Shown piece by piece: positions 48,170 through 58,795 of a stretch of DNA of 64,000 nt. A program made the position numbers and the translations under genes. Each line of letters opens with the position of its first letter. The stretch's first letter is position 1. The notes beneath the pieces are model-generated. The model saw only the letters and a program-made list of their open reading frames with translations, was not told where the DNA came from and ran no database searches. The stretch spans positions 1-64,000 of IMG/VR virus record IMGVR_UViG_3300027754_005988; one strand, 5' to 3'. The stretch is from a virus.

Positions 48170-51100
48170 ATGCCAAAAAATTTTCCTTTTTATGACACTA
48201 ATTCACCAACACCTAGTACTAAAAATACTATTACAAGTGTTGCTGCTGGTCCAACAGTAGGTCCAATAACAATTAATGGTATAAGCCCAGGTGGTATCAG
48301 AGATTATTTATTATATAGAAACATATTCCCTATAGATAGGAGTGAAATATATCAACAATTTTTTGATATTAATTCAAATGTTAATGGTAGTGCTTCAATT
48401 GGTGAGCCAGTACTTGATACAATAGTTAATGAAGGTGTTAATAGACTACCTACAAATAGTGATATTTTATTTTTTGGTAAATCATATAGAGATTTAAATA
48501 ATATAAAAAACAATCAATTTAGAAATGTTACTGATGATGATTTAAAGTCTATATCTTTTATTAGAAAAGATAATACCACTTCTATTAATAATAGTAATTT
48601 TACATTTAGTTTTGGTAATTCATATTTTCCTTTAAACTATACAATAACATATCCAAATAAACCAAATGAAACAATAGATGAATATGGTTTATTATCTAAA
48701 ACAACATCTGCTGGTTTTAAAGAAAAAGTAACAATTCAAAACTTATATAATGTTACTTCTGAACAAGTAGATATATCTAAATTCATTGATAACAAATATA
48801 CATCTGATAGTTTTTTAAAATCACATAGTAATGTTGTTAAAAATGAAGGATATCTAAATCAATTTGGTGGTTTAAATCAAGGTGGTGGTGCTGGAATACA
48901 AGCTGCTGATATTATTGGTAGTTTAGCTAATGGTCAAGGAATAGGTCTTGGAAGTCTTAATAATCCAAATCCAATACCAAATTTTGATATTAGAAGTTCA
49001 TTAGCTGGTAGAGTTCTTGGAGCAACTGGTGCTATTGCAGATACAAATCTAGGTATAATTGGTGGAAAACAATTAGCATTACTACTTGTAAATAACGCTG
49101 CGTTTAACGTACAGCAATCAATTCTAGGTAAGCTTAATATAAAAGAAAATATATTAAGTCTTGTAAAAGGAAATGGTTTAGCTGGGTTTAGACCTAATTA
49201 CTCAATTACAGTACCTGAAACTACTTTAGGTAAAACCCTTCAAAGTGTTGTTAACGTTTTAGGATTTACAATACCTAGAAGTTATTTACAACCTGAAGGT
49301 TCAATATTTTCAAGTGAAAGTGGTGACGTTGAAAATGTATCTAGAGCAAATTCAATGATTAAAAACACTGGTAAGGGTCAATTTGTATCATTAATAAAAC
49401 AAGCAACTACAAATCTAGGTGGAACTGGTGAATATGACAAACCAAATGTTACTTCATTTAGAAGTGGATATGCACCTGCTTATGCAAACGGAGATGATGC
49501 AACTGAAGTAGCTTATAATATATATGCATTTTCAAATGGGCAAGGTCATTTGATTGATTTATTAAAATCTGATGATAAAACAATACCAAATATGTCAATT
49601 GACAGGGATGGTAAACTTGCAGATTCTGGATTTGATAGTCAACCTAATGGATTTAAATGGAAAGGAAAAGCTGGCACAGTTAATGGCTATAATGGATATT
49701 TCAGACTCCTTGATGATTTTTTTGATGATGATGATAATAAAAAATCATTATTGGTAAAAACACAAAAACTATTTAATAGTGTTGGTATGAAGAATATAAT
49801 ATCAGCAAAGGGAGATGTTGTAGTAACTGATAGTCAAATACAAACAAGAAATGCTGGTGCTATTTCAAGAGGTAGTGCTGTTCTTGGTGGTTCAAATTTT
49901 AATATTGATAACGGAACTTATGTTGGAACAACAAACCCTAATCAATTTGGTAGAAGTTGGACACATTATGATAGATACGATACAGTAAAAAAATTAGTAA
50001 GAAATAAAGCTTTAGATTCCAAAATAGCATATAGAAATCATATTGAAGGTAGTATATTAGATGATAATGGTTATCCTAAAATAGCGCCATATGCAGATGA
50101 TATGCAAAAAGATGACCCTAAAAAATATATGTTTTCTATTGAGAATCTTGCATGGAATGATGAATATTTTAATTTATTACCTTGTGAAAGAGGACCTGGT
50201 GATTTGTTGACTGGTAAAAAAGGTAGGATAATGTGGTTTCCTCCATATGACATTCAATTTAGTGAATCTAATAGTGTTGAATGGGAATCAAATAAATTCA
50301 TAGGTAGAGGTGAATCAGTATACACATATAGTAATACTGAAAGAAGTGGTACGTTATCTTTTAAAGTTGTTGTCGACCATCCAAGTTATGCTAATTCATT
50401 TAGTAGTGCTTTAGGTGGAAATGGTTCATCACCAATAGATAATTATGTTGCTTCATTTTTTGCTGGTGAGTTAGACCCAACTACTGCATATAGTAATAAA
50501 TTAACAACTGTAGAGCTTACTGATGTAATTACTCAATATAAACCAACAGATAAAAGAAAATTAGCTGTAAATTCACAAACAAAACCTGCAAATACTGAGT
50601 TAAAAATTTATTTTCCTAATGATGTTTATACATATGTTCCAAAGTATGAAAATGGATTAGAAAACCCAGGAACCAAAAAAATAGAAAGTGGTAACGGATA
50701 TACTTTTGGTATTGGATATATGGCTGGTCAAGTTACTAGTAAGAAAACATATAATGATAAATATAATTTTGGGCTTAATAAAGAATTAACAATATATGGT
50801 AATTCATATAGTGGGATTACAGACCCTTCTTTTATTGAAAAATTAAAAACAGAATTAGGACCAGATGGTCAATGTCCAAATTGTACGATAACAATTAAAG
50901 GATATTCTAGTTCACAAGGAACAAATTCGGCTAATGAAGTTTTAGCTAAAAAGAGAGCAGAAACGGTTAAAGAATTACTTAATGGTGTTTTTACTACCGA
51001 TGATGATAGGAAAAAAAGACTTAAATCTGAAATAGGTGGCACTGAAAGTGTTCCTCAATGTGATGAAGATACTGATAACCAAGATGGTGATGAATGTAAA

Positions 51101-52312
51101 AAAGCTAGATTTGTATCTATTATTTTTGGTGTTGATTATAGTTTAAATAATGGTCCTCTTGATTCAGTAATCGTTAAAAAAACATTCACAACAACAACAA
51201 AAATAAATCCATTTTATGATGAGTGCACATATTTTCAAAAATTAACTGAAAATGATTATTTTGTTTTTGATTCATTTAGAGATAGGATAAAATATTTTCA
51301 TCCAGCATTCCATTCAACAACACCTGAAGGATTAAACTCTAGATTAACATTCTTATTACAATGTACAAGACAAGGTCCTACACTTGAAGACCAAGGAGCT
51401 AATAACTTAGCATTTGGTAGACCACCTGTTTGTATACTTAGGATTGGTGATTTTTATAATACTAAAATTGTTATTGATAATATAGGTATTGACTATGAAC
51501 CGTTGGTATGGGACCTTAATCCAGAAGGTATAGGTGTACAACCAATGATTGCAAATGTTAATATGTCATTTAAAATGATTGGTGGTTCAACATTAATGGG
51601 TCCAATAAATAAATTACAAAACGCATTATCGTTTAATTATTTTGCAAATACTCAAGTTTACGATGTTAGAGCTGATTATTTAACTAAGAAAGCAGTAACT
51701 AGTGATAAATTGGGTGGATATCAAATTGCTAATGATGCGACTAGTCAATACGGTGGTAATTTAAATAAAGGTGTTAAAACAACTATAGGTACACCATCTG
51801 TTTATGATTTCAACCAAATAAAGACTAGTTTAGATACAACATTTAAAATAGCTAAGTTTCCAAGTTCGACAGGAGCGGCAATAACTGGAATTACTGGTAT
51901 TAATAAAGTTGATATTAACACAATAAAGGTTAGTGATTCTGAAACTTCATACATAATAGGTGTTAAATTAGACCAAAAAAACATATTTGATACTAATGGA
52001 ACTATGTTGATGACAGAAGAACAATATAAAGAATTTATTAATAAGAATATAATAATAACAATAAAAGGTGTTGAAGATTCTACATATTACTTTGAATCAG
52101 CTATTGAATATGATAGCAAGTTTCAAAATAGTATAAACTTATTTTTTAACAACTATTATTTAGGTGAGCTTAAAACTAGTACTGGATTTCCATACATAAA
52201 ATATTGTAAAAGTGGCTCTTATTGTCTTAAACCAGGTAATTATACATTAACAGTAAGATATGCAGGTCTTGATATTTTTAGTAAACCTATAAATTTACCT
52301 GAAATCCAATAA
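48170..52312 (+). CDS. Giant baseplate/virion protein with OmpA-like domain
   Basis: A 1380-residue protein. A segment at about 685-735 (IMWFPPYDIQFSESNSVEWESNKFIGRGESVYTYSNTERSGTLSFKVVVDHPSY) is of a type I associate with phage baseplate proteins. Residues about 868-985 resemble an OmpA-like domain: ELTIYGNSYSG, ITIKGYSSSQGTNSANEVLAKKRAETVKELL and FVSIIFGVDY. OmpA-like domains bind peptidoglycan, so it may hold the tail tip to the cell wall. The C-terminal part (about 1200-1380) is a separate beta domain ending LPEIQ. First gene of an operon with gp53-like and hub genes. Overall family not named. Confidence 0.65.
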   Translation: MPKNFPFYDTNSPTPSTKNTITSVAAGPTVGPITINGISPGGIRDYLLYRNIFPIDRSEIYQQFFDINSNVNGSASIGEPVLDTIVNEGVNRLPTNSDILFFGKSYRDLNNIKNNQFRNVTDDDLKSISFIRKDNTTSINNSNFTFSFGNSYFPLNYTITYPNKPNETIDEYGLLSKTTSAGFKEKVTIQNLYNVTSEQVDISKFIDNKYTSDSFLKSHSNVVKNEGYLNQFGGLNQGGGAGIQAADIIGSLANGQGIGLGSLNNPNPIPNFDIRSSLAGRVLGATGAIADTNLGIIGGKQLALLLVNNAAFNVQQSILGKLNIKENILSLVKGNGLAGFRPNYSITVPETTLGKTLQSVVNVLGFTIPRSYLQPEGSIFSSESGDVENVSRANSMIKNTGKGQFVSLIKQATTNLGGTGEYDKPNVTSFRSGYAPAYANGDDATEVAYNIYAFSNGQGHLIDLLKSDDKTIPNMSIDRDGKLADSGFDSQPNGFKWKGKAGTVNGYNGYFRLLDDFFDDDDNKKSLLVKTQKLFNSVGMKNIISAKGDVVVTDSQIQTRNAGAISRGSAVLGGSNFNIDNGTYVGTTNPNQFGRSWTHYDRYDTVKKLVRNKALDSKIAYRNHIEGSILDDNGYPKIAPYADDMQKDDPKKYMFSIENLAWNDEYFNLLPCERGPGDLLTGKKGRIMWFPPYDIQFSESNSVEWESNKFIGRGESVYTYSNTERSGTLSFKVVVDHPSYANSFSSALGGNGSSPIDNYVASFFAGELDPTTAYSNKLTTVELTDVITQYKPTDKRKLAVNSQTKPANTELKIYFPNDVYTYVPKYENGLENPGTKKIESGNGYTFGIGYMAGQVTSKKTYNDKYNFGLNKELTIYGNSYSGITDPSFIEKLKTELGPDGQCPNCTITIKGYSSSQGTNSANEVLAKKRAETVKELLNGVFTTDDDRKKRLKSEIGGTESVPQCDEDTDNQDGDECKKARFVSIIFGVDYSLNNGPLDSVIVKKTFTTTTKINPFYDECTYFQKLTENDYFVFDSFRDRIKYFHPAFHSTTPEGLNSRLTFLLQCTRQGPTLEDQGANNLAFGRPPVCILRIGDFYNTKIVIDNIGIDYEPLVWDLNPEGIGVQPMIANVNMSFKMIGGSTLMGPINKLQNALSFNYFANTQVYDVRADYLTKKAVTSDKLGGYQIANDATSQYGGNLNKGVKTTIGTPSVYDFNQIKTSLDTTFKIAKFPSSTGAAITGITGINKVDINTIKVSDSETSYIIGVKLDQKNIFDTNGTMLMTEEQYKEFINKNIIITIKGVEDSTYYFESAIEYDSKFQNSINLFFNNYYLGELKTSTGFPYIKYCKSGSYCLKPGNYTLTVRYAGLDIFSKPINLPEIQ

Positions 52313-52338
52313 CATTAACTTAAATATATTAAAAAAAC

Positions 52339-52659
52339 ATGGCTAACTATTATGACCGTTACGGTAAATTTAGATATGACGCTAATATGAAACCAGTTAT
52401 TGGTATAACAATACCAGTATCCACATCAGATAAACAAGTAGTTTATAAACAAGGGTCAAGTAGACTTGACAAAATGAGTAATATGTATTATCTTAATCCG
52501 TATAGCGGATGGTTAATTATGTTAGCTAATCCACAATTTGGTGGTTTAGAATTTAATATACCAGATTTATCATTGATAAGAATACCTTATCCTTATGATA
52601 GTGCTATACAAAGATATATAATAGAATTAGATAATCATATAAAGCTTTATGGCGAATAG
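52339..52659 (+). CDS. Baseplate wedge protein, gp53-like (LysM-like)
   Basis: A 106-residue protein. VVYKQGSSRLDKMSNMYYLNPYSGWLIMLANPQFGG matches the core of T4 gp53 (TYYIKGSPRPEELANAIYGNPQLYWVLLMCN), a LysM-like wedge component needed for baseplate assembly. T4 gp53 is 196 residues; this is close to the core domain only. Its last 11 bases overlap the start of the hub-like gene, so the two are translationally coupled. Confidence 0.72.
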   Translation: MANYYDRYGKFRYDANMKPVIGITIPVSTSDKQVVYKQGSSRLDKMSNMYYLNPYSGWLIMLANPQFGGLEFNIPDLSLIRIPYPYDSAIQRYIIELDNHIKLYGE

Positions 52660-55600
52660 AATAGGATGTAGTGCTGGTAAAACAAGTTTAATAGACCCAA
52701 ATAATTTTTCTGGACAAGGTTCTTTTGATAATATATCAGTTCCTTTAGAAGATTTGAACATATCAGTACAATTAAAAACTTTTAAAAAAGGAAGAACAAT
52801 ATTAGCAGCTGAAGGGGAATCAAAAAATGTTGATAGTTCTAAAACAGTATCTGTTACTTTTATTGAAGGAAGTAATGTTGGTGGTAAAAAAGTATTAACA
52901 ACAAAATATACTGATTTAACCACTGTATTAGATAAAGGGGTTGGTGATAGTGAAAATTTAGGTATTACAAATATTGAAGTTGATTTTAACTCATCATTTG
53001 CACCGCTAATAACAATACAATTCATAGATGTTAGAGGTAGCAGTATTTTCCAAAATGAAACAGAATTAAATAATAAAGAAAATAAATATTCAGTATTTTT
53101 TCAATTACCTTATCCGTTATATGAATTAACAATAAAAGGTTATTATGGTCAACCTGTTAAGTATTGTTTACACATGACCAAATTCAATTCAAAATTTAAC
53201 TCGAAAACTGGTAATTTTGAGATTACAGCAAACTTTATTGGGTATACATATGCTATGTTATCTGATATGTTATTAGGTATACTTAAAGTTATTCCATACA
53301 CTGCTAGAGGAGCTGCAAAATACGATGAACTTATAAAACAAAATCCAAAATTATTAAACTTAAATGATTTAATGATTGAAATAAGTCAATTAGATAGTAA
53401 ATTAAAAAAAATAGGTGGTAATGACCCAAATGCAGCTAAGGTTAATACATTAAAACAAATACTTGGTGATTTGGATTCAATTAAAGGCCAAATAGAGAGA
53501 TTTGGTAGTGATATTGATGCGATTCCTGATAGAAATGGTTATGAACCATATAGATATATTGTATCAACTGATTATGAAGGTGAAAAAACTAGTAAAGATA
53601 CGTATATTGGAGGTGTTACATCTATAATAGATAGTTATAATAAAAAAGCTACTCCTCTCGGATTTGCATTAAACTTAACTGATTTTACTACCTTAGATAG
53701 AAACGCATATTTATTTAAATCGCTAAATGACACAACAACACCTAAACTTAGTGATGTTAGTGATAGAGTAGGTATTATAGGTGATACCATAACATTTTTT
53801 GTTTATAATATGAATAAGCAATATAATACTATTAATACAGTTGGTCAATCAATAACATTAGAAATAGGTAAAGCAGAAAACGAATTAGCAATATCAATTG
53901 GTAAAGTACTTAAAGAGGGGCTTGGATTTGAATCAACAGTAAGGAATATAGTTGAATGTTTTACAGTTGCTGTTGAAGTTTTATTATCAGTTATTTATGA
54001 TGTGTCAGTAGAAGCAGAAGAAAACAAAACAAGAAAAGAAGAATTAAAAACCGCTTTTAATAACCCAAAAAATTCTGATAAAAAAGCAAAAGTAAGTGAA
54101 AAATTTTACCCATGGCCAGATTATAGAGAAAAGGTTCAAAATGAAGGTTATAAAGAAAAATACTTAGGTTCTTATGGTGTATTAAAAACACCAAGTAACG
54201 TAACTGAATTGGCATTTATTGATGATTTATTAAACGCTTTTGTAAAGGCTAAAAAAGCTGAAAATGATGCGGCTTTAAATTTAAATGTTGAAAACAGTGT
54301 GTGGTTGCCAGTTAATGCATTTGATACTATTTTATTTGACAAAGTATCTCCATATTCTAGATTACCATCAAACGCAACTAATATTGATGTTATAAGATTG
54401 ATAGTTATAAGAGCTATGACTTTCTTAGGTTATACAAATGATAAAACTGTTTTGTCTAATAATGATTCTGCTGCAATAATAGCTATGGCAACAGCTGAGG
54501 CTAATGCTATAATAAATGATAAAAATTTAAAACAAGATGTAAAAAAAGCTGTTATAGAGTCATTTAAAAATCAGGCTGATAATGTATTTGCTGGAGTGGT
54601 TAGTGTTGAGGGAATTGCTAAAGATATTAGCAAAACCCCTACAACCCCTGAAACTATGAAGGTTCTTAGTGGTGAATATACATATGATTATATATTTAAT
54701 GATACAGTTGTAACAACACCTATTTTAGATAAGGCAGGTTTTATTATAGGTTATACATATACAGATAATCAAAGAAGGATAATACCAATAACAGAAAGTT
54801 TTCAGTTAGGTAATTGGAGTAGAAATATAACTGATTTAAAAAAAATTAGTGCTGGTGGTAATGTTTTTTTAACAAATTATGGAAGTGGGTATAAAGGTAA
54901 TCTATCTGGTGAAATAATCAAACCAGATGATGGTGGGTCATATGTTAAAATTTTAACTATGTCTAAATATAATGAATATAAAGATAGAAAATTATCAGAA
55001 AATAATATAGCAATTGAAAATATATTTAAAATTACTGACCTTACAAAAGGTACAGGGTATAATGTTTTTGGTGGTATATATGGTATTCAGGAATTTGTTA
55101 ATATGGATTATGAAGATACATCATTGGTTAATTTACCACTTAGGTTTGTGTTTTATTCTAATACAAATTTAAATAAAGATGAAAAAAATCAGAATTCAAA
55201 TTCATTAAGTTATAATAGAGCATATAGCAAATTAGATTTATTACCTATTGATATTGATTATCCTAATTTAACCGCAAGTCTAGCAGATTCAGATACTGAA
55301 TTAAAAAAAGTAAAAATTAATGGTGCTGATGTAAACATACATGATGGATATGGCTTCAATAGAAAATTTTTTAATTCAACATCAAATGGTGATACGAATA
55401 TAACATACCCATACATTGAAAACAGATTCAGATTAAAACAAGCTAGTGTTTTGGGTATTATAAACCCAAAAGAAACAAACATTAGTTTATTTGGTAGCAA
55501 ATTTTATTATAATAACGGAAATCCAGCAAAAGCTCTTTTATTTTTAAACACATTACCATTTAATGGTGAAACATTTGAAAAACCAGAAATAATCAATATG

Positions 55601-58135
55601 TTTAATAAAGTTGGTGGTTTTATTCATGCCCCAACACTTTGGTGCGCATATATTGGAGGATTATTATGGAGGGCTGATAATATAGACCCAACAACAAAAA
55701 AATGGAAAGATGTGATAAGATGGGATTTATCTTATACTAATGATAAAGGTGAAATAGAAACAATATATTATGAAGCAGCTACTGATGAGGCAGAAAGGGT
55801 TGAAACTTTTAAACTTATAGGTGCTAAATATGATGGTTACCCTAATGGGCCAGGTTCATTTAGTGATTGTTTATTGTATATGCCAGAACAGGCTAGAAAT
55901 GAATTTAAAATAATTTTTTTTGAGTTTTGTAATGGAAATATTTGGGCAAATATTAAAAATGGGTTAGAGATTTTTAAAGATGGTGTTGAATGTAGGAAAT
56001 TTATAGATGAATTTTATGAATCTTCTTTTAAAAAAAATGATAATAAAACTGTTTCAGCAAATATAATTAATAAAAATTTGTATAATAATTTATTAAATAC
56101 TGAAAAGTACAATTCAATATTGCCAGTGCAATATTTTTACCGCAAAAATTTCCTAAATCTTACTAGCTATAATGATGCTTTATTTTTAGAATTAAAAGGC
56201 GATTATGAATCAAATACAGCTATAAGAGCAATAATTAATGCCATGAAAGAGGAATCAATAATTGTTAATTCTGGTCCTAATATATGGAAAGAAAAACCAA
56301 CAAAATCTGGTGAAGATATTTATGTTGATACAACTACAACAAAAGAAACTTTAAATACTTATTTAAAAGCAATTAAAGATGTTTTTAAAAATAAACCTTT
56401 AGAGGAAGATATAAAAAGCAAAACTAAACAAGAAGTATTTGGAACTGATAGTGATGAGTTTATTAAATTTCAATTATATAGAAATTGTAAAAACATATAT
56501 GATAAATGGATTGGTGGTGCAAAAGATGGTAAAAATATAATGTTTCAATGTGGTTCTTTTGATGAAAAACCAGAACCAACAAGAAATGGTAAAGATATAA
56601 AATTAGCTAAAGAATATAGAAATACTATAACACCTAAACTTATTGATAGTTTTAGATTTGTAACTAGGTCATTTAAAGATATAGGTAGCGATTTCTATGT
56701 TGACCCTACACCAATAGGTACGTATTTAAAAGAAAACCCAAATTCAAGTTTTTATGATTGTGTTACAAACTTATTAGCATCAAATAATTTTGATTTTATA
56801 GCATTACCATCATTTATAAACTATAATGATAGAGAAGTTATGGAATCCTTATTCGAACCATATTCTTATAAAGATAGTATTGAAAATGGTATCTGTGGAC
56901 CTAGTTTTGTGTGTGTTTATGTTGGGCAAAAATCTAAACATTTAGATTTTAATGGTTCAGACTATGAAAACGATGGTTTCGATGTTCAATGTGGTAAAGA
57001 TGGTAACTTGTTAGGCTTACCAGGTGATTTTGCAGAAGAAAGCAAAGATTATGAAAATAATGTGGCGGTATTTAAAGTAGCGTATAGTCAACAAAATCAA
57101 AATATTTTTAAAGACATTATATTAGACCAAAGCGAATTCACGGAAACTGAAGAATCATTAAAAATAATTGATGATATATCTAAAACAGGCTCTGAAAATC
57201 AAAGACATTTTGGTGGTCAAAACTTATATAGTGTATACGGTGTTAGAAGTTACAAAGCACAAGTTGAAATGATGGGTAATGCCATGATTCAACCTATGAT
57301 GTATTTTCAGTTAGATAATATACCAATGTTTCATGGTGCTTATATGATAACACATGTAACACATAGTATAAAACCTAATAGTATGTCTACCAATTTCACT
57401 GGTGTTAGAATAAGAAACCCAGAAACACCAATATCAAAAGCTAGTGATTTATATATATCTTTATTAAGAACTATTGAAATTACCGCAACAGATACAACAC
57501 CTTTAGGTTGCCCACCTAATGGTGGTAGAGAACCAGATAAAACAAGTGGGTTTGGTTATAAAACAACGATAGAAAAACTATTAAATGGTACTGAAACAGA
57601 TGCTAATAAAATAGCTTCATTTGAAGGTTTTAAAACCGTAACATCTTTTTATGATTTTAAAACTAACAAATTAACAGAAACAGGTGTGCTAGCATTATCA
57701 CAAGGAATAGCTGAAGGGCTTGGGGTAAACACTTATAGTTGTTTTAACCCTGGTAATTTAGTTGGTGGCACTTGCGGTTCAAAAAAGAATTTCCAAAAAT
57801 TTGAAACATGGTCAGGTGGTTGGGAAAAATATGAAACATTATTGAAAGAAAAAACAGCATCATTAGGTGATTCACCATCAATTAATTACGCTAACTGTCA
57901 TACACTTGAAACCAATGCTGTATTAAAAGCTGCTGGTGTTAAATATAATGTTAGTGGACCATATAATTATGCTGGTGGTTCACCAACATTAAGACAATAT
58001 ATAAATGTTTATGCTCCATGGGGTGATGTTCCAAATAACCCAGCAAATTATATTGCAGATATAGCGGTTACTATGAAGATTAATGGATATGATATTAATG
58101 TTGATGAACCGATGAGTAACTATATTAAATTTTGA
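52649..58135 (+). CDS. Giant baseplate hub-like protein with C-terminal lysin-like domain
   Basis: An 1828-residue protein. An N-terminal beta domain includes YPLYELTIKGYYGQPVKYCLHMTKFNSKFNSKTGNFEI (about 150-190). Near residue 1540, YSVYGVRSYKAQVEMMGNAMIQPMMYFQLDNIPMFHGAYMITHVTHSI is the hub-barrel pattern of phage late control/gp27-type proteins. The last 130 residues begin NPGNLVGGTCGSKKNFQKFE and continue with SPTLRQYINVYAPWGDVPNNPANYIADIAV, matching the NPGN...yAP...NP-Y layout of phage peptidoglycan-hydrolase domains. It may thus combine the T4 gp27 and gp5 roles of hub and tail lysozyme. Catalytic residues cannot be assigned by eye. Confidence 0.65.
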   Translation: MANRIGCSAGKTSLIDPNNFSGQGSFDNISVPLEDLNISVQLKTFKKGRTILAAEGESKNVDSSKTVSVTFIEGSNVGGKKVLTTKYTDLTTVLDKGVGDSENLGITNIEVDFNSSFAPLITIQFIDVRGSSIFQNETELNNKENKYSVFFQLPYPLYELTIKGYYGQPVKYCLHMTKFNSKFNSKTGNFEITANFIGYTYAMLSDMLLGILKVIPYTARGAAKYDELIKQNPKLLNLNDLMIEISQLDSKLKKIGGNDPNAAKVNTLKQILGDLDSIKGQIERFGSDIDAIPDRNGYEPYRYIVSTDYEGEKTSKDTYIGGVTSIIDSYNKKATPLGFALNLTDFTTLDRNAYLFKSLNDTTTPKLSDVSDRVGIIGDTITFFVYNMNKQYNTINTVGQSITLEIGKAENELAISIGKVLKEGLGFESTVRNIVECFTVAVEVLLSVIYDVSVEAEENKTRKEELKTAFNNPKNSDKKAKVSEKFYPWPDYREKVQNEGYKEKYLGSYGVLKTPSNVTELAFIDDLLNAFVKAKKAENDAALNLNVENSVWLPVNAFDTILFDKVSPYSRLPSNATNIDVIRLIVIRAMTFLGYTNDKTVLSNNDSAAIIAMATAEANAIINDKNLKQDVKKAVIESFKNQADNVFAGVVSVEGIAKDISKTPTTPETMKVLSGEYTYDYIFNDTVVTTPILDKAGFIIGYTYTDNQRRIIPITESFQLGNWSRNITDLKKISAGGNVFLTNYGSGYKGNLSGEIIKPDDGGSYVKILTMSKYNEYKDRKLSENNIAIENIFKITDLTKGTGYNVFGGIYGIQEFVNMDYEDTSLVNLPLRFVFYSNTNLNKDEKNQNSNSLSYNRAYSKLDLLPIDIDYPNLTASLADSDTELKKVKINGADVNIHDGYGFNRKFFNSTSNGDTNITYPYIENRFRLKQASVLGIINPKETNISLFGSKFYYNNGNPAKALLFLNTLPFNGETFEKPEIINMFNKVGGFIHAPTLWCAYIGGLLWRADNIDPTTKKWKDVIRWDLSYTNDKGEIETIYYEAATDEAERVETFKLIGAKYDGYPNGPGSFSDCLLYMPEQARNEFKIIFFEFCNGNIWANIKNGLEIFKDGVECRKFIDEFYESSFKKNDNKTVSANIINKNLYNNLLNTEKYNSILPVQYFYRKNFLNLTSYNDALFLELKGDYESNTAIRAIINAMKEESIIVNSGPNIWKEKPTKSGEDIYVDTTTTKETLNTYLKAIKDVFKNKPLEEDIKSKTKQEVFGTDSDEFIKFQLYRNCKNIYDKWIGGAKDGKNIMFQCGSFDEKPEPTRNGKDIKLAKEYRNTITPKLIDSFRFVTRSFKDIGSDFYVDPTPIGTYLKENPNSSFYDCVTNLLASNNFDFIALPSFINYNDREVMESLFEPYSYKDSIENGICGPSFVCVYVGQKSKHLDFNGSDYENDGFDVQCGKDGNLLGLPGDFAEESKDYENNVAVFKVAYSQQNQNIFKDIILDQSEFTETEESLKIIDDISKTGSENQRHFGGQNLYSVYGVRSYKAQVEMMGNAMIQPMMYFQLDNIPMFHGAYMITHVTHSIKPNSMSTNFTGVRIRNPETPISKASDLYISLLRTIEITATDTTPLGCPPNGGREPDKTSGFGYKTTIEKLLNGTETDANKIASFEGFKTVTSFYDFKTNKLTETGVLALSQGIAEGLGVNTYSCFNPGNLVGGTCGSKKNFQKFETWSGGWEKYETLLKEKTASLGDSPSINYANCHTLETNAVLKAAGVKYNVSGPYNYAGGSPTLRQYINVYAPWGDVPNNPANYIADIAVTMKINGYDINVDEPMSNYIKF

Positions 58136-58161
58136 TATTATAAATTAATTTAGTAGATTTG
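58132..58161 (+). promoter_or_regulatory. Bacteroidota-type promoter after hub gene
   Basis: TTG at 58132-58134 (within the hub stop region), a 19-base spacer and TAGATTTG at 58154-58161, an exact TTG-N19-TAnnTTTG match. The next ATG follows eight bases after the -7 box, so its mRNA would be nearly leaderless. Confidence 0.65.
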
Positions 58162-58168
58162 CATAATT

Positions 58169-58795
58169 ATGGTAGCAAATATAGTTTCATTAAATAGTAT
58201 AGATGTTTCACAAGACTTTAATGTAGTGGATTCCATGGATAAAATAATTCATGGTCTCCCTACGCTAATAGTTGGATATAATTTAGTCGATAAAGCATAT
58301 CCAGATTTTGATATATTGGATATATGTGTTACTGAAAACATATATTGGACATTTAAGAAAACTGAAAAAAGAGATAAATTTACTGAAGATTTAGATTGGT
58401 TTATTACCAAAGTATATAATGATTTGGTTAAAGATATAAATTATGTATTTGTAGACCCAATACAATTTAGACCACATACAATCATAAAAATAATAAGAAA
58501 AATATATAATATTAAAAATATTATTACTTATATTAATGATGATATGGTATACATATATGGCGAAAAATTGATATTTGGGGTTGATTTAAGATTATTAAGG
58601 TTTATAGGTGTTGATACAGATAAACTAATAAACAAATTAAAACAAAAAAGTGCTGACTTTTTGATGGGTAAAGAGATACTTATAGAATATAAAAAAACTG
58701 TTGAAACGCTTGGTAACAAGGCGAGATACATACCTTATTTATTTTCTATAAGAAATGGAGAAAACAATACTACTAGCCTCGTTTATATTCCCTGA
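58169..58795 (+). CDS. Conserved-looking protein of unknown function
   Basis: A 208-residue protein (MVANIVSLNSIDVSQDFNVV; HGLPTLIVGYNLVDKAYPDF; FVDPIQFRPHTIIKIIRKIY; VDLRLLRFIGVDTDKLINKLKQKS). Alpha/beta composition, no recognised catalytic motif. It is expressed from its own near-leaderless Bacteroidota-type promoter and overlaps the next gene by 41 bases. It may be an early or middle gene rather than a virion protein. Confidence 0.6.
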   Translation: MVANIVSLNSIDVSQDFNVVDSMDKIIHGLPTLIVGYNLVDKAYPDFDILDICVTENIYWTFKKTEKRDKFTEDLDWFITKVYNDLVKDINYVFVDPIQFRPHTIIKIIRKIYNIKNIITYINDDMVYIYGEKLIFGVDLRLLRFIGVDTDKLINKLKQKSADFLMGKEILIEYKKTVETLGNKARYIPYLFSIRNGENNTTSLVYIP

